64,000 bases of DNA from an uncultured Burkholderiales bacterium (GTDB lineage Bacteria; Pseudomonadota; Gammaproteobacteria; Burkholderiales; Burkholderiaceae_C): NCBI GenBank assembly GCA_903822825.1, contig CAIJQQ010000035.1, forward strand, positions 32,573-96,572, read 5' to 3'. Made by a program: the position numbers and the translations under genes. A model generated the notes under the pieces. It was given only the letters and a program-made list of their open reading frames with translations, was not told the DNA's origin and searched no databases. Below are positions 1-11,361 of the stretch, in pieces; position 1 is the stretch's first letter; each line of letters opens with the position of its first letter.

Positions 1-833
1 CAGTGCGCGTAAACCGAGCGCTGGCGCAGCAGGCCTGAGCGGTCGTAGACGTCCAGATAGCTGCGTGCCTCGGGAAAAAGTTCTTGCACCCAGCGGATCT
101 CGTCCACGTTCTCGGCCACGTGTGACTGGATCCACACATCCGGAAACTGCTGCGCGATCTCGCCTGCGCCATGCAGTTGCTCGCGGGTGCTGGTGGGCGC
201 AAAGCGCGGCGTGATGGCGTAACCCAGGCGGTCTACCCCGTGCCAGCGGCGGATCAGGTCTTCGGTCTGGCGCAGGCTCAAAGCCGTGTCGGTGTCGCGC
301 AGGCCGTCGGGGCTGTGGCGGTCTTGCAGCACCTTGCCGGTGACCATGCGCAGTTGGCGTTTTTGCGCTTCGGCCATGAAAGCATCGACCGACTCGGGGT
401 GTGCGGTGGCAAAACACAGGGCCGTGGTCACGCCGTGGCGCATCAGCTCGTCCAGAAAAAACGCGCTGACTTCGTGCGCGAAAGCGGGGTCCACAAACTG
501 TTTTTCGTGTGGAAAGGTGTAGTGCTCCAGCCACGGCAGCAGGCCGTCGGCGGGCGAGCCGATCACATCGGTCTGCGGGTAGTGGATATGCAGGTCGACA
601 AAGCCGGGCGCGATGCACAGGCCAGGCCAGTGGGTGATGGGCAGATCGGGGTACTGCGCAGCCAAGTCGCGGTAGGGGCCGATGGCCTGGATGCGCACGA
701 TGCCGTCGGCCTCGCGTGCGGAGACGAGCAGGCCGTCTTGTTCATGGCAGGGCGCAGGCTCATCGGCTCGCGGAAACCACAAGAGGCCAGCGCGCCAGCC
801 TTGCATGTCGGTCAATGTCTCGTTGCGGTTCAT
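1..833 (-). CDS. guaD: Guanine deaminase (partial, 3' end off the left edge)
   Basis: Hydrolyses guanine to xanthine and ammonia in the cytoplasm. The visible N-terminal 277 codons begin at an ATG at 833 and run off the window. Family signatures of the amidohydrolase fold are present: the zinc-binding H-x-H in PGFVDLHIHYPQ (residues 82-84), a KVLQDR segment, AITPRFAPTS and the QSHVAEN motif, followed by LDVYDRSGLL, all in the order expected for guanine deaminases. It is divergent from a BMP-type ABC transporter operon whose downstream genes include adenine deaminase, which supports a purine salvage role. The C-terminal third, including the last metal-binding Asp, is outside the window. The assignment is firm; the start is the first good ATG, without a strong Shine-Dalgarno sequence. 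Confidence 0.93.
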   Translation of the reverse strand, partial: MNRNETLTDMQGWRAGLLWFPRADEPAPCHEQDGLLVSAREADGIVRIQAIGPYRDLAAQYPDLPITHWPGLCIAPGFVDLHIHYPQTDVIGSPADGLLPWLEHYTFPHEKQFVDPAFAHEVSAFFLDELMRHGVTTALCFATAHPESVDAFMAEAQKRQLRMVTGKVLQDRHSPDGLRDTDTALSLRQTEDLIRRWHGVDRLGYAITPRFAPTSTREQLHGAGEIAQQFPDVWIQSHVAENVDEIRWVQELFPEARSYLDVYDRSGLLRQRSVYAH

Positions 834-977
834 CGGATGGGCAGGGATAAATCCGGGGGGATGGTAAGCGGCCCGGTGGTACATTGTGCGGCAATCTTTT
901 CATATGCAAGGTGCGGTTCAGTTTTTTAGGCACAAACTTTGCGTGTGGCTTATTTGGATTCCCATTTCTATTCAGTC

Positions 978-2507
978 ATGACCACACCCCTCTTGTCTTT
1001 ACAGGGCATCACCAAGCGCTACCCGGGCGTGGTGGCCAACCAGGACGTGTCGCTGACCGTGATGCCCGGGCAGGCCCATGCCGTGCTGGGCGAAAACGGT
1101 GCGGGCAAGTCCACGCTGATGAAAATCATCTATGGCTCGGTCAAACCCGATGAGGGGCAAATCCTGTTCAAAGGCCAGCCGGTCAGCATCCGCAACCCGC
1201 AAGAAGCACGCAAGCTGGGCATCAGCATGGTGTTCCAGCACTTCAGCCTGTTTGACACGCTGACTGTGGCCGAAAACGTCTGGCTCGGTCTCGACAAGTC
1301 CCTGCCGCTGGCCGAAGTGGCACGCCGCATTGAAGCCAAAGCCAGCGAATATGGACTGGACATCGAGCCCCAGCGCCCAGTGCACACCCTGAGCGTGGGC
1401 GAGATGCAGCGGGTCGAGATCATCCGCGCCTTGCTGACCGAGCCGAAGTTGTTGATCCTGGATGAACCGACCTCGGTGCTGACGCCGCAGGCCGTCGAGA
1501 AATTGTTCGTGGTGCTCAACAAGCTGGTGAGCCAAGGCTGCAGCTTGCTCTACATCTCGCACAAACTGCACGAAATCCGCGCCCTGTGCAGCGCCTGCAC
1601 AGTGTTGCGCGGGGGCAAGGTCACCGGTGTCTGCGACCCGCGTGAAGAGTCGAACGCCTCGCTCAGCCGGTTGATGATTGGCGCTGAGCCATCAGCCCTG
1701 GCGCTCACGCCACGCACGCCTGGTGGTGTGGTGCTGTCGGTGAGGGGCTTGAGTTTGCCCAAGCAGGACCCCTTTGGCATTGACTTGGACGGCATTGGTT
1801 TGCAAGTGCGCAGCGGCGAAGTCGTGGGCTTGGCCGGCGTGTCGGGCAATGGCCAGCGTGAGTTGATGTGGGCGTTGTCGGGTGAGGACACCCGTGCACC
1901 CGCAGGCGCCATCGAGGTGGCAGGGCAGAGCGCTGGGCGCATGGGGCCGCAGCGCCGCCGCAGCTTGGGTTTGCATTTTGTGCCTGAAGAGCGCTTGGGA
2001 CGAGGCGCTGTGCCGTCCATGAGCCTGGCGCACAACTTGCTGTTGACGCGCAACGAATCGTTGGGCAAGGGCGGCTGGATCCGCATGAAGGATTTGGCCG
2101 AACAAGCGCGCGGTGTCATTGACCGGTTCAAGGTCAAGGCTTCAGGGCCCGATGCCACTGCCCGCTCTTTGTCTGGGGGCAATTTGCAAAAATTCATTGT
2201 GGGGCGCGAAATCAGCGCAGCCCCGACATTGCTGATCGTGTCACAACCCACCTGGGGCGTGGACGTGGGGGCGGCTGCGCAAATCCGAGGTGAAATCCTC
2301 GCGCTGCGCGATGCCGGTTGTGCGGTTTTGGTGGTCAGTGAGGAGTTGGAAGAATTGTTCGAAATCTCAGACCGATTGCATGTGATTGCCAAGGGGCGTT
2401 TGTCGCCTTCATTGCCACGCCAGGAAGCGACCGTGGAGCGCATTGGCGAGTGGATGAGTGGCCTGTGGCCAGAAAACGCCAAAGAGGTGCAGCATGTTGC
2501 GGCTTGA
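978..2507 (+). CDS. ABC transporter ATP-binding protein, two-domain, nucleoside/simple-sugar type
   Basis: Energises a BMP-family importer at the inner face of the cytoplasmic membrane. The 509-residue protein holds two ATPase domains. The first is canonical: Walker A GENGAGKST (38-46), Q-loop near residue 87, signature LSVGEMQ (138-144) and Walker B LLILDEPTS ending near 165. The second is degenerate in Walker A (GVSGNGQRE) and in Walker B (LLIVSQPT), as usual for this class, but keeps the signature LSGGNLQ. I chose the ATG at 978; an in-frame TTG at 939 would add 13 residues that do not look conserved. The next gene starts inside its 3' end, so the subunits are translationally coupled. Homologues (YufO/NupO, RfuB) transport nucleosides or riboflavin; the purine context favours nucleosides or nucleobases here. 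Confidence 0.93.
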   Translation: MTTPLLSLQGITKRYPGVVANQDVSLTVMPGQAHAVLGENGAGKSTLMKIIYGSVKPDEGQILFKGQPVSIRNPQEARKLGISMVFQHFSLFDTLTVAENVWLGLDKSLPLAEVARRIEAKASEYGLDIEPQRPVHTLSVGEMQRVEIIRALLTEPKLLILDEPTSVLTPQAVEKLFVVLNKLVSQGCSLLYISHKLHEIRALCSACTVLRGGKVTGVCDPREESNASLSRLMIGAEPSALALTPRTPGGVVLSVRGLSLPKQDPFGIDLDGIGLQVRSGEVVGLAGVSGNGQRELMWALSGEDTRAPAGAIEVAGQSAGRMGPQRRRSLGLHFVPEERLGRGAVPSMSLAHNLLLTRNESLGKGGWIRMKDLAEQARGVIDRFKVKASGPDATARSLSGGNLQKFIVGREISAAPTLLIVSQPTWGVDVGAAAQIRGEILALRDAGCAVLVVSEELEELFEISDRLHVIAKGRLSPSLPRQEATVERIGEWMSGLWPENAKEVQHVAA

Positions 2508-3579
2508 ACCCCGTCCTCAGGCGTCCAAGGCTTGGACATTTGCTTCGCCCCTGCTCGCGCTGGTGGTGACGGTGTTGATTGGTGTGCTGCTGTTTGTGGC
2601 GCTGGGCAAAGACCCCTTGCGCGGTTTGCAGATGTTTTTCTGGGAGCCCTTGAAGTCCAGTTATGCCATCGGTGAATTGATGGTCAAGGCCACGCCGCTT
2701 TTGCTGATCGCGCTGGGGCTGGCGGTGTGCTTTCGCTCCAACGTGTGGAACATCGGTGCCGAAGGCCAGTTTGTGGTGGGCGCGGTGTGTGCGGGCGGCG
2801 TAGCGCTCTTGGCCGGCAAAGACACGGGACGCTGGATTGTGCTGGCCGTGCTGGCTGCAGGCATGCTGGGCGGCATGCTCTGGTCGGGCATCACGGCGCT
2901 GCTGCGCGACCGTTTCAACGCGAGCGAAATTTTGGTGAGTTTGATGCTGGTGTATGTGGCCGACATGCTGCTGAGCTTTCTGGTGTACGGCCCTTGGAAG
3001 GACCCTGCGGGCTACAACTTTCCGCAGACCAAGACCTTTGAGCTGGTGACGCAAATCCCGCGTTTGATGAGCGGCTCGCGTGTGAGCGTGGGCTTGCTGG
3101 TGGCACTGGCATGTGCTGCTGGTTTGTGGGTGTTCCTGTTTCGCACGCGGGCGGGCTTTGCCCAGCAAGTGGGCGGCCTGGCACCCGATGCCGCGCGGTA
3201 CGCCGGTTTTTCTTCGCGCAAAACCTTGTGGGTGGCGCTGCTGAGCTCTGGCGCAGCAGCCGGTTTGGCGGGTGCTCTGGAAGTCGCAGGCCCCATCGGG
3301 CAGCTCACGCCGTATGTGCCGGCAGGCTACGGTTTTGCGGCCATCATCGTGGCCTTTGTGGGGCGCTTACACCCTGCGGGCATGGTGTTATCGGCCATTT
3401 TGATGAGCATGTTCTACATCGGCGGTGAGTTGGCCCAGTCGCGCTTGGGGCTGCCCAAGTCGATCACGGGTGTGTTCCAGGGTTTGTTGCTGTTCAGCTT
3501 GCTGGCCTGCGACACCTTGGTGAATTACAAGCTGCGCTGGACCGCTGCCACGGGCGCTGCCCAGAAAGGACACGCCTGA
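2494..3579 (+). CDS. ABC transporter permease, BMP/nucleoside type (first of pair)
   Basis: Integral inner-membrane subunit of the importer, 361 residues with roughly eight to ten hydrophobic segments. The family hallmark region CFRSNVWNIGAEGQF, a conserved loop of BPD_transp_2 permeases next to YufP-like proteins, is present near residue 80. The ATG at 2494 overlaps the end of the ATPase gene by 14 bases, and the stop overlaps the next permease by one base (TGATG), so the three membrane-complex genes are tightly coupled. Substrate cannot be read from the permease itself; it is inferred from the flanking guanine and adenine deaminases. Confidence 0.92.
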   Translation: MLRLEPRPQASKAWTFASPLLALVVTVLIGVLLFVALGKDPLRGLQMFFWEPLKSSYAIGELMVKATPLLLIALGLAVCFRSNVWNIGAEGQFVVGAVCAGGVALLAGKDTGRWIVLAVLAAGMLGGMLWSGITALLRDRFNASEILVSLMLVYVADMLLSFLVYGPWKDPAGYNFPQTKTFELVTQIPRLMSGSRVSVGLLVALACAAGLWVFLFRTRAGFAQQVGGLAPDAARYAGFSSRKTLWVALLSSGAAAGLAGALEVAGPIGQLTPYVPAGYGFAAIIVAFVGRLHPAGMVLSAILMSMFYIGGELAQSRLGLPKSITGVFQGLLLFSLLACDTLVNYKLRWTAATGAAQKGHA

Positions 3580-4499
3580 TGGAAGCCTATGCTTTGCTTT
3601 TGGCCGCCACGCTCAACGCGGGCACGGTGCTCGCGATCGCTTCGCTGGGTTTGCTGATCAACGAAAAAGCCGGCGTGCTCAATCTGGGTGCGGAGGGCAT
3701 GATGCTGTGCGCCGCCATTGCCGGCTTTGCCACCGTGGTGCACACGGGCAGTGATGTGGCCGGCTTTTTAGCCGGCATGGGGGCGGGCGCTTTGCTGGCG
3801 GCCATCTTTGGTGTGCTGGTCATTTGGCTGGGCACCAACCAGTACGCCACAGGTTTGGCCTTGAGCCTTTTTGGTGCGGGCTTTTCAGCCTTTGCGGGCA
3901 TCCGTTATGTGCAAGAGAAATTGCCCGAGCGCCCCAGCTTTGCCGTCCCGCTGCTGTCGGACATCCCTTGGGCGGGGCCAGCCTTGTTCCAGCAACACCC
4001 GATGGTTTACATCGCCATGGGCTTGTGCCTGGCACTGATTTGGTTTTTGTTCAAGAGCCGCACCGGTTTGGTGCTGCGGGCGGTGGGCGAGTCGCCTGAG
4101 TCTGCCCACGCTTTGGGCTATCCGGTGCGCCGCATCCGTTTGGCTGCTGTGGTCATGGGCGGTGCCTTGTGCGGCCTGGCAGGCGCTTACATTTCAATCA
4201 TTTACACGCCCTTGTGGGTGGAGGGCATGGTGGCCGGCAAAGGCTGGATCGCCTTGGCTTTGACCACGTTTGCCACCTGGCGTCCGGCACGTGTTTTGCT
4301 TGGTGCTTATCTGTTTGGCGGGGTGACGATGTTGCAGTTCCATTTGCAGGGTGCGGGGGTCGATGTCCCCAGCCAGATGCTCACGGCGCTGCCTTATTTG
4401 TCGACCATCGTGGTGTTGGCGCTGATTTCCCGCAATCCAGCTTGGATTCGGGTGAACATGCCTGCATCGCTCGGAAAACCCTTCCATCCGGGTTCATAA
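3579..4499 (+). CDS. ABC transporter permease, BMP/nucleoside type (second of pair)
   Basis: Second inner-membrane subunit (306 residues), the YufQ-like partner that forms the heterodimeric channel. It carries the characteristic INEKAGVLNLGAEGMML loop near residue 30 and multiple hydrophobic helices. Translation starts in a TGATG overlap with the preceding permease. A 43-base gap follows before the binding-protein gene, enough for a separate ribosome site but not obviously for a terminator, so all four genes probably form one transcript. Confidence 0.92.
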   Translation: MEAYALLLAATLNAGTVLAIASLGLLINEKAGVLNLGAEGMMLCAAIAGFATVVHTGSDVAGFLAGMGAGALLAAIFGVLVIWLGTNQYATGLALSLFGAGFSAFAGIRYVQEKLPERPSFAVPLLSDIPWAGPALFQQHPMVYIAMGLCLALIWFLFKSRTGLVLRAVGESPESAHALGYPVRRIRLAAVVMGGALCGLAGAYISIIYTPLWVEGMVAGKGWIALALTTFATWRPARVLLGAYLFGGVTMLQFHLQGAGVDVPSQMLTALPYLSTIVVLALISRNPAWIRVNMPASLGKPFHPGS

Positions 4500-4542
4500 T
4501 GTATTTTTTCACCCCTGTAACTTTGTCCATAAAGGAACTGAC

Positions 4543-5679
4543 ATGACAGACTTTTCCAAGCGCTCCGTCATCAAGATGGTTGCCCTGACAGCCTTGGCTG
4601 CCGCTGCGCTCGTCGGCTGCGGTAAAAAAGAAGAGGCCCCCAAGGCCGACGCAGCACCGGCCAAGGCCGAGCCCCTGAAGGTGGCGTTCGCTTACGTGGG
4701 CCCTGTCGGTGACGGCGGTTGGACCTTTGCCCACGACAACGCCCGCAAGGCGGTGGAAAAAGAATTCGGTGACAAAATCGTCACCAGCTTCGTCGAGAAC
4801 GTGCCTGAGAGCGCTGACGCCGAGCGCGTGATTCGCGACATGGCCGGCCAAGGCAACAAGATCATCTTTGGCACCACCTTCGGTTACATGGAGCCCATGC
4901 TCAAAGTGGCCGCCGACATCAAGGACGTCAAGTTCGAGCACGCCACCGGCTACAAAAAAGCCGAGAACATGCGCACCTACGACAGCCGCACCTACGAAGG
5001 CGCTTACATGGCGGGCGTGATTGCAGGCAAGATGACCAAGTCCAACACCCTCGGTGTCGTGGCTTCGATCCCAATTCCTGAAGTGATTCGCAACATCAAC
5101 TCCTTCACACTGGGTGCCCAGTCGGTCAACCCCAAAGTCAAGACCAAAGTGGTCTGGGTGAACGAATGGTTTAACCCACCAAAGGAAACCGAAGCCGCCA
5201 CCGCCCTGATCAACGGCGGCGCTGACGTGCTGATGCAAAACACCGACTCCCCTGCCGTGCTCAAGACCGCTGAAGCCAAAGGCAAGCGCGCCTTCGGTTG
5301 GGACTCCGACATGACCGCCTACGGCCCCAAGGCCCACCTGGGTTCGGCTGTGATCAACTGGGGTCCTTACTACATCAAGGCCGTGCGTGAAGCCCTGGAC
5401 GGCAAGTGGACCGGTGGCCAGGCCTCCTGGTGGGGCGTCAAAGAAGGCGCCATCGACTTCGTGTCGGTGGCAGCTGACGTGCCAGAAGATGCCAAGAAAA
5501 AGCTGGAAGAAGTCAAAGCCGGCCTGAAGGACGGCAGCTTCTCCATCTGGAAAGGCCCGATCATGGGTCAAGACGGCAAGGAAATCCTGGCCAAAGACGC
5601 TGTGGCGGACGACAAGTTCCTGAGCGGTGTCAACTTCTACGTCAAGGGCGTGGAAGGCAAAGTGCCAAGCGGCAAATAA
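4543..5679 (+). CDS. BMP-family ABC substrate-binding lipoprotein
   Basis: Periplasmic, membrane-anchored binding protein (378 residues) of the importer encoded just upstream. The signal peptide ends in a lipobox with the acylated cysteine at residue 26 (AALVGC), followed by a charged Lys/Glu/Ala linker. The mature domain begins LKVAFAYVGPVGDGGWTFAH, typical of the PnrA/BMP family, which in other bacteria binds purine nucleosides. A strong AAAGGAAC ribosome site precedes the ATG. A second BMP protein encoded at 7887 is clearly paralogous but is not a lipoprotein. Tandem hairpins including a good intrinsic terminator follow the stop codon. Confidence 0.93.
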   Translation: MTDFSKRSVIKMVALTALAAAALVGCGKKEEAPKADAAPAKAEPLKVAFAYVGPVGDGGWTFAHDNARKAVEKEFGDKIVTSFVENVPESADAERVIRDMAGQGNKIIFGTTFGYMEPMLKVAADIKDVKFEHATGYKKAENMRTYDSRTYEGAYMAGVIAGKMTKSNTLGVVASIPIPEVIRNINSFTLGAQSVNPKVKTKVVWVNEWFNPPKETEAATALINGGADVLMQNTDSPAVLKTAEAKGKRAFGWDSDMTAYGPKAHLGSAVINWGPYYIKAVREALDGKWTGGQASWWGVKEGAIDFVSVAADVPEDAKKKLEEVKAGLKDGSFSIWKGPIMGQDGKEILAKDAVADDKFLSGVNFYVKGVEGKVPSGK

Positions 5680-5697
5680 GCCCCGGGCAACCGAGTT

Positions 5698-5747
5698 GCT
5701 GGTGGCCTCAAGCCACCAGCCCCAAGCTGCCTTCGGGCAGCTTTTTT
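5698..5747 (+). terminator. Tandem hairpins ending in an intrinsic terminator
   Basis: Two consecutive inverted repeats follow the BMP gene. The first pairs GCTGGTGGC (5698-5706) with GCCACCAGC (5712-5720). The second pairs AAGCTGCC with GGCAGCTT around a TTCG tetraloop (5724-5743) and runs into six T residues. The next gene begins 13 bases downstream, so read-through is probably needed for its expression unless a promoter lies inside. Confidence 0.85.
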
Positions 5748-5760
5748 CATGGGAGCGCGC

Positions 5761-7793
<2,033 letters not shown>

Positions 7794-7825
7794 GCCTCAG
7801 ATTGTGGGCCGTTAAAATGCCTTCT

Positions 7826-7855
7826 AAGCCCGCTGCCCCGGCGGGCTTTGTTTTG
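7826..7855 (+). terminator. Intrinsic terminator after adenine deaminase
   Basis: AAGCCCGC (7826-7833) pairs with GCGGGCTT (7841-7848), followed by a T-rich tail (TTGTTTTG). It separates the oxygenase/deaminase pair from the second BMP gene, whose own ribosome site (GAGG) lies just before 7887. Confidence 0.75.
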
Positions 7856-7886
7856 TTCAATCTCCGGGGCCATGTAGAGGACTACC

Positions 7887-8972
7887 ATGTACAAAAACCT
7901 CGCTGCCACGCTCGTGGCCGCCTGCTTTTTTCTGACCGGCGCTCAGGCGCAAACTTCCAACCCTTCGAACGAGCCTGTCAAGGCGGGTTTTGTCTATGTC
8001 TCGCCCATCACCGAGGCAGGATGGACCAAGCAGCATGATGAAGGCCGCAAAGCCGTCGAGAAGGCACTGGGCAACAAAGTCAAAACGACTTTTGTGGCCG
8101 ATGTGGCCGAAGGGGCCGATGCCGAGCGCGTGATCCGCGATCTCGCGAGCCAGGGCCATCAGATCATCTTCACGCCCAGCTTTGGCTACATGGAGCCCAC
8201 GCTCAAGGTGGCCAAGGACTTCCCGAATGTGAAGTTTGAATCGGTCACCGGTTACAAGACGGCCGCCAACGTGGCCGCGTCCAACGCCCGCTATTACGAG
8301 GGCCGCTATCTGGCAGGCATCGCGGCAGGGCGCATGACCCAGTCCAATGTGGCCGGCTATGTGGCGGGCTTTCCCATTCCCGAGGTGCTGCAGGGCATCA
8401 ACGCTTTCACTTTGGGTATGCGTTCGGTCAACCCCAAGGCGGTGGTGAAAGTGGTCTGGCTCAACGCCTGGTTTGACCCACCGCGTGAGCGTGAGGCGGC
8501 CATGGCCTTGTTCAACCAAGACGTGGACGTGATCGCCTTCCATACCGGCTCGACGGCCGTGATGGCGGCTGCGCAAGAGCGCGGCAAGATGGCCGTGGCC
8601 TACCACTCGGACATGCGCATGGTGGGGCCCGATGCCCAGATCATTGCGGTCACGCACCAGTGGGGTGACTACTACACCCGCCGCGTCAAGGCGGTCATGG
8701 ATGGCCGCTGGACTTCGGGCACCGTGTGGGGTGGCGTGAAAGACGGCATGGTCCGTGTCGGCGACTTTGGCCCCAAGGTGCCCAAGAAGGTGCAAGACGA
8801 AGTGCTGGCCCAACAAAAGAAAATGGGTGCAGGCCAGCTGCACCCATTCACTGGGCCGATCACCGACAACGAAGGCCGCAACGTGCTGCCCGCCGGACAG
8901 CAGTTGAGCGACGAGCAGATCTTGTCGATGAACTTTCTTGTCGCCGGTGTGGTGGGCAAGGTCAGCCGCTGA
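7887..8972 (+). CDS. BMP-family ABC substrate-binding protein, second copy, soluble
   Basis: Periplasmic binding protein of 361 residues, paralogous to the lipoprotein at 4543 (shared motifs such as AERVIRD, GYMEPTLKVA, FPIPEVLQGINAFTLG, NPKA). It has a classical Sec signal peptide cleaved near TGAQA-QT and no lipobox. Only one set of ATPase and permease genes is present, so the two binding proteins may share the transporter and widen its substrate range, or this one may serve another system. An inverted repeat spans its stop codon. Confidence 0.9.
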   Translation: MYKNLAATLVAACFFLTGAQAQTSNPSNEPVKAGFVYVSPITEAGWTKQHDEGRKAVEKALGNKVKTTFVADVAEGADAERVIRDLASQGHQIIFTPSFGYMEPTLKVAKDFPNVKFESVTGYKTAANVAASNARYYEGRYLAGIAAGRMTQSNVAGYVAGFPIPEVLQGINAFTLGMRSVNPKAVVKVVWLNAWFDPPREREAAMALFNQDVDVIAFHTGSTAVMAAAQERGKMAVAYHSDMRMVGPDAQIIAVTHQWGDYYTRRVKAVMDGRWTSGTVWGGVKDGMVRVGDFGPKVPKKVQDEVLAQQKKMGAGQLHPFTGPITDNEGRNVLPAGQQLSDEQILSMNFLVAGVVGKVSR

Positions 8973-8982
8973 GGCTGACCTT
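8958..8982. terminator. Inverted repeat between convergent genes
   Basis: AAGGTCAGCC (8958-8967) and GGCTGACCTT (8973-8982) form a perfect 10-bp stem whose loop contains the stop codon of the second BMP gene. It lacks a long T tail on either strand, but it lies between convergent genes and may end transcription from both sides. Confidence 0.5.
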
Positions 8983-8990
8983 GGCACGCA

Positions 8991-10361
8991 TCACGGTGCG
9001 AGCTGCTTGAGCAGGGCTTGCAGGTTGGACGCCTGCGACAAGCTCCAGCACGCGCCGAGCACACTTTGCACTTTGGACGCGCCCAAAATCGGGTCGGCCA
9101 GGTTGTGGAACTTGGCTTCCAGATCGGTGTCGCTCATGGGGCGTTGCAGCGAGCCAATGGCGTGCTCGACATGCACCTGCACGCTGCGGCCGTCTTTCAG
9201 CTTGGCGGTGACGTAGACGCTCTCTTCGCGCACCGAGGTGTCCACCACGGCTTGCACCTTGCGGCGCAGGGCCACCACGTCCTCGCGTGTGACGATGTGG
9301 TCGGCAAACTCTTCTTCGCCAGCCCGGCCAAAGAGCAGACCCGCAGCGCAGCCGTGGTACACGCTGAACTTGCCTTGCAGGCCGTCTTGCGGTTCTTTCT
9401 TGCCCGTCAGCTCCAGCACCAGGGGGTGCACGCGCAGCTCGATGGTTTCAACCTCGTCGGCCTTCACGCCTTGGGCGCGCAGTTGGGCGCAGGCGTCGAT
9501 GCTGGGGTGGATCACGATGCCGCAGGCAAACGGTTTGTAGGCGTTGAAGCTGATCTCGAAACGCTGACCCAGTTCGTCTTGCGCTTCGCGCCAGTCGTAC
9601 TTGGTGGACAGCACCTGGGCCCAGCCGCGTGGGGCTTCGAGCGCACGGGCGCTCGATGTGAAGCCTTTTTGCGCCAGCAAGGCCGACATCAAACCGGCAC
9701 GCGCAGCGCCACCGGGGTGGAAGGGTTTGGTCATGGTGCCGAACTGTTCGCGCAAACCGATGGGTTGCGACGCGGCAATGCCCAGCGCCATGGTGGTTTG
9801 GTCTGCGTTCAGGCCCAACAGGCGTGCACAGGCCGCAGCTGCGCCCAGCGTGCCGGTGGAGCCGGTGATGTGCCAGCCGCGGTCGTAGTGCTCGGGGTAG
9901 ACCAGGTTGCCCATGCGGCAAGCCACGTCGATGCCCAGCACCAGCGCGTCGATCACTTGGCGGCCCGAGCTGCCTTGGTGCTCGGCCAGCGCCATGATGG
10001 CCGAGGCCACGGGGCCGGCGGGGTGGATGATGGTCTTGAGGTGGGTGTCGTCAAAGTCAAAGGTGTGCGACGAGATGCCGTTGATCAGGGCTGCGCTGGC
10101 CATGTCTACGCGCTCGCTGCGGCCGGCCAGGGTGGCCTGGGGCGCTGGCTCCAGCATCTGGGTGGCGGCCAGGGCGGCGTCTACGGCCTCGTGGCGGGCT
10201 GCGCCGATCGCGCAACCGAGCCAGTTCAAGAAGGTGCGGTGCGCTTCGTGCTCGACGGCATCGCTCCAGCCTTTGGAGGGGTGCTTGGCCACGAACTCGG
10301 CCAGTTGGCGGGTGATGGCCGGAGCGTTGTGGTCGGCGGTGACGCTGGTGTTGACGGTCAT
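8991..10361 (-). CDS. MmgE/PrpD family protein (2-methylcitrate dehydratase/aconitate decarboxylase fold)
   Basis: Cytoplasmic enzyme of 456 residues in the MmgE/PrpD superfamily, whose members dehydrate or decarboxylate tricarboxylic acids. Recognisable segments are the N-terminal helical domain with FLNWLGCAIGAARH, then NGISSHTFDFDDTH, GIDVACRMG, the GWHITGSTGTLGAAAAC region, and KPFHPGGAARAGL. Length is normal. It is the last gene of a three-gene unit with a Bug-type solute-binding protein and a GntR regulator, which suggests catabolism of an organic acid taken up with the help of that binding protein. The exact substrate is unknown; it is not in a prp methylcitrate operon. Confidence 0.9.
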   Translation of the reverse strand: MTVNTSVTADHNAPAITRQLAEFVAKHPSKGWSDAVEHEAHRTFLNWLGCAIGAARHEAVDAALAATQMLEPAPQATLAGRSERVDMASAALINGISSHTFDFDDTHLKTIIHPAGPVASAIMALAEHQGSSGRQVIDALVLGIDVACRMGNLVYPEHYDRGWHITGSTGTLGAAAACARLLGLNADQTTMALGIAASQPIGLREQFGTMTKPFHPGGAARAGLMSALLAQKGFTSSARALEAPRGWAQVLSTKYDWREAQDELGQRFEISFNAYKPFACGIVIHPSIDACAQLRAQGVKADEVETIELRVHPLVLELTGKKEPQDGLQGKFSVYHGCAAGLLFGRAGEEEFADHIVTREDVVALRRKVQAVVDTSVREESVYVTAKLKDGRSVQVHVEHAIGSLQRPMSDTDLEAKFHNLADPILGASKVQSVLGACWSLSQASNLQALLKQLAP

Positions 10362-10392
10362 GGTCTTTCCATTTCAATAAAAAAGCGGGTGT

Positions 10393-11361
10393 TCAGGCAT
10401 CGAGGTTGATGTTGCGCTTGCGGGCGAGTTCGGTCCAGCGCGCGAGGTCTTTCCTCATGTGGTCCCCAAACTGGCTGGGGCTCATGGGCATCAGCTCGAT
10501 CGCTTCGGCGCTGAGTTTTTCGCGGAAGTCGGGCTGGGCCAGCACCTGGGCCAGCGCATCGTTCAGTTGTTTCACGATCGGGGCAGGCATGCCCGCTGGG
10601 CCAACAATGCCGTACCACTGCTGGGCGTCAAAGCCTTTGACGCCTGCTTCTTCCATGGTGGGCACATCTTTGAGGGCCGGGTGACGTTGGTTGCCGGTCA
10701 CGGCCAGCGGGCGCACACGGCCGCTGCGGATGTGGGGCAGCGCTGCGGCCAGGCCTGGGAACATGGCCTGTGTCTGGCCTGCGATCACGTCGGTGGTGGC
10801 GGGCGCAATGCCGCGGTAGGGGATGTGCACCATGAAGGTGTCGGTCTGCAGCTTGAACAGCTCGGCCGTCAGGTGGGTGAGTGAGCCTGCGCCGGCCGAG
10901 CCGTAGGACACGCGGCCTGGGTTCTTTTTGACGTACTCGATGAAGGCTTTCACGTCTTTGATGGGCAAGGCCGCGTTCACCACCAGCACGTTGGGTGTTG
11001 CACCGATCATGCCCACAGGGGTGAAATCCTTGATCGGGTCGTAGCTGAGCTTGCGTGTCGCTGGCGCTGTGGCGTGGGTGGACACATAGCCTTGCATCAA
11101 GGTGTAGCCATCGGGGGCAGAACGCGCCGTGGTCTGCGAGGCGATGACGCCGCCACCGCCACCCAGGTTGTCGACCACCATGACTTGCCCCAGCACTTTG
11201 CCCAAACGCTCACAGACGGCGCGGCCCACCATGTCCGAGCCGCCCCCTGCGGCCACCGGCACGATGTATTTGATGGGTTTGGACGGGTAAGGCGATTGGG
11301 CCCAGCTGCTGGCTGGCAGGGCCAGCAAGGGGGCCGATTGAAGCAAGGTCCGACGTTTCAT
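10393..11361 (-). CDS. Tripartite tricarboxylate transporter substrate-binding protein (Bug/TctC)
   Basis: Periplasmic solute-binding protein of 322 residues. The signal peptide MKRRTLLQSA...SSWA is cleaved near residue 21, and the mature protein opens with the Bug signature YPSKPIKYIVPVAAGGGSDM. Family members bind carboxylates or amides, and many occur without TctA/TctB membrane partners, as here. The start codon overlaps the end of the upstream GntR gene by four bases (ATGA), giving coupled expression. Confidence 0.92.
   Translation of the reverse strand: MKRRTLLQSAPLLALPASSWAQSPYPSKPIKYIVPVAAGGGSDMVGRAVCERLGKVLGQVMVVDNLGGGGGVIASQTTARSAPDGYTLMQGYVSTHATAPATRKLSYDPIKDFTPVGMIGATPNVLVVNAALPIKDVKAFIEYVKKNPGRVSYGSAGAGSLTHLTAELFKLQTDTFMVHIPYRGIAPATTDVIAGQTQAMFPGLAAALPHIRSGRVRPLAVTGNQRHPALKDVPTMEEAGVKGFDAQQWYGIVGPAGMPAPIVKQLNDALAQVLAQPDFREKLSAEAIELMPMSPSQFGDHMRKDLARWTELARKRNINLDA

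Noticed and set aside
834..977. Purine or xanthine riboswitch in the guaD/ABC divergent region
   Set aside because: I can find no purine-aptamer junction or xanthine-II consensus by eye; only short, unconvincing repeats are present.
9018..10409. A 463-codon open frame antisense to the MmgE/PrpD gene
   Set aside because: The minus-strand product is a full-length family member; the plus-strand frame is a shadow.
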